A stretch of 14,370 nucleotides of DNA from Acidimicrobiaceae bacterium (GTDB lineage: Bacteria > Actinomycetota > Acidimicrobiia > Acidimicrobiales > Palsa-688): the NCBI GenBank assembly GCA_003158835.1, contig PMLI01000270.1:1-14370 (forward strand). Direction: 5' to 3'. A program made the position numbers and the translations under genes. The notes under the pieces were generated by a model. That model was not told the origin of the DNA. It made no database searches and saw only the letters and a list, made by a program, of their open reading frames with translations. This document shows, piece by piece, positions 13,658-14,370 of the stretch. How positions within the stretch are numbered: position 1 is the first letter of the stretch; the number at the start of each line of letters is the position of its first letter.

Positions 13658-14365
13658 GTGGTTTTGCCCCCGGACCACGGCCCGACGAAAGCTCCCGACG
13701 GGGGGGCCAATGTCTGGTCCGCCCGCATATACCTGGCCCGTCATGGCCGGACAACGCTCAACGCGGCCGGCGCCCTGCGAGGCCATATCGACGTCCCGCT
13801 CGACTCTGTCGGGCACCACCAGGCGTCGCTCTTGGGCGCCGAGCTGGCGGGACGCAACCCTGGGGTCATCATCTCCAGCCCGCTGCGGCGCGCCCTAGAG
13901 ACGGCGGCGCCCCTCGCCCAGCGCACCAGCCTGGTCACGGTGATAGATAAGCGATTGACTGACCGGCATTACGGGGAATGGGCGGGCGTCAGGTCCAGCG
14001 ATGTCGTCGCCCGATGGGGCTCGCTCGATGCCGCCCCGGGTGTCGAGCCTGCTGACGAGGTGCGCGACCGTGTGCTGGCGGCACTGATCGACGTCGCCGA
14101 AAGCGCCGGCGGGACCGCCGCCGTGGTAGTGAGCCACGACGCTGTGAACCGCATCGCTCTCTCGGCCCTTGACCCCTCTCTCGGGGCTCCCGATGCCCTG
14201 GCCCAAGAGACAGGGTGCTTCAACACCCTGGAGTGCCACAAGCAGGCCAACGGCCAGCTCGGTTGGAGCGTCCTGTCCATCAACCAGGTCCCGCAGGGTG
14301 AGGTCTTCACATTTGGGCCTGAGCTGGTGGTTTTGGGTTTGAGAAAGGGCCTGGTCACAGGTTAA
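13658..14365 (+). CDS. Histidine phosphatase family protein (phosphoglycerate-mutase-like)
   Basis: A 235-residue branch-1 histidine phosphatase. The catalytic motif LARHGRTTLN gives R28-H29-G30. GHIDVPLDSVGHHQA is the usual Gly-x-x-D/N-x-P-L-x-x-x-G segment, SSPLRRALETA carries the second phosphate-pocket Arg, HYGEWAGV is the YGxWEG-like site, and VVSHDAVNR holds the second catalytic His (H160). This family dephosphorylates sugar phosphates, nucleotides or alpha-ribazole phosphate; the substrate cannot be read from sequence. It follows the MutS-like pair on the same strand after 167 nt and has its own strong ribosome binding site, so membership of the operon is possible but not shown. It ends 5 nt before the window edge. 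Confidence 0.9.
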   Translation: MVLPPDHGPTKAPDGGANVWSARIYLARHGRTTLNAAGALRGHIDVPLDSVGHHQASLLGAELAGRNPGVIISSPLRRALETAAPLAQRTSLVTVIDKRLTDRHYGEWAGVRSSDVVARWGSLDAAPGVEPADEVRDRVLAALIDVAESAGGTAAVVVSHDAVNRIALSALDPSLGAPDALAQETGCFNTLECHKQANGQLGWSVLSINQVPQGEVFTFGPELVVLGLRKGLVTG

Positions 14366-14370
14366 GCGGG

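Noticed and set aside
1..14370. CRISPR array or rRNA genes
   Set aside because: No regularly spaced repeats and no rRNA-like conserved segments were seen.

Overview
The window looks like accessory and operon-rich chromosome from a high-GC actinobacterium. Third codon positions are very GC-rich, GTG and TTG starts and ATGA/GTGA stop-start overlaps are frequent, and the gene families (DUF6069, DGPF/YCII plus ECF42-type sigma factor, Phd-VapC and HigBA modules, paired MutS-like ATPases) are typical of Actinobacteria. The species cannot be named from the sequence alone.

Left part (about 1-5000) is an accessory zone. A group II intron (about 25-1984) encodes a reverse transcriptase/maturase and ends in a textbook domain V and domain VI. 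It is followed by a short gene-less scar, a minus-strand pair of small unknown genes (2233-2857) with a perfect palindrome touching the start codon, a HigB-HigA toxin-antitoxin operon (3337-3959, plus strand) with a clear -35/-10 and an operator-like inverted repeat, a frameshifted and truncated relic (4016-4149, minus), and a Phd/VapB-VapC toxin-antitoxin operon (4261-4901, minus) whose toxin seems to start at CTG. Three of these modules place a -10-like element about 6-8 nt before the start codon, as expected for leaderless transcripts.

Middle part (5114-7892) holds a RibD/dihydrofolate-reductase-like protein and then a three-gene operon: DUF6069 membrane protein, YCII/DGPF-like protein and ECF42-type sigma factor with its C-terminal extension. 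A TGTCGA element upstream of the operon resembles the -35 motif reported for ECF42 sigma factors, suggesting autoregulation. A strong hairpin follows the sigma gene.

Right part (8259-14365) is the most interesting. It is a tightly overlapping operon of a dynamin-like GTPase, a small helical protein, a possible 29-residue microprotein, and two paralogous MutS-like ATPases that lack mismatch-recognition domains, followed by a histidine phosphatase with its own strong ribosome binding site. In this copy the GTPase has an internal out-of-frame deletion between its P-loop and its DTPG motif, and the small protein has a single-base frameshift in a GGG run. Both ATPases read as intact. They carry Asn-Glu instead of Asp-Glu at Walker B, and only the second keeps the MutS-type Thr-His motif, so the pair may work as an asymmetric dimer. 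The function of this GTPase plus double-MutS-like operon is not known to me.
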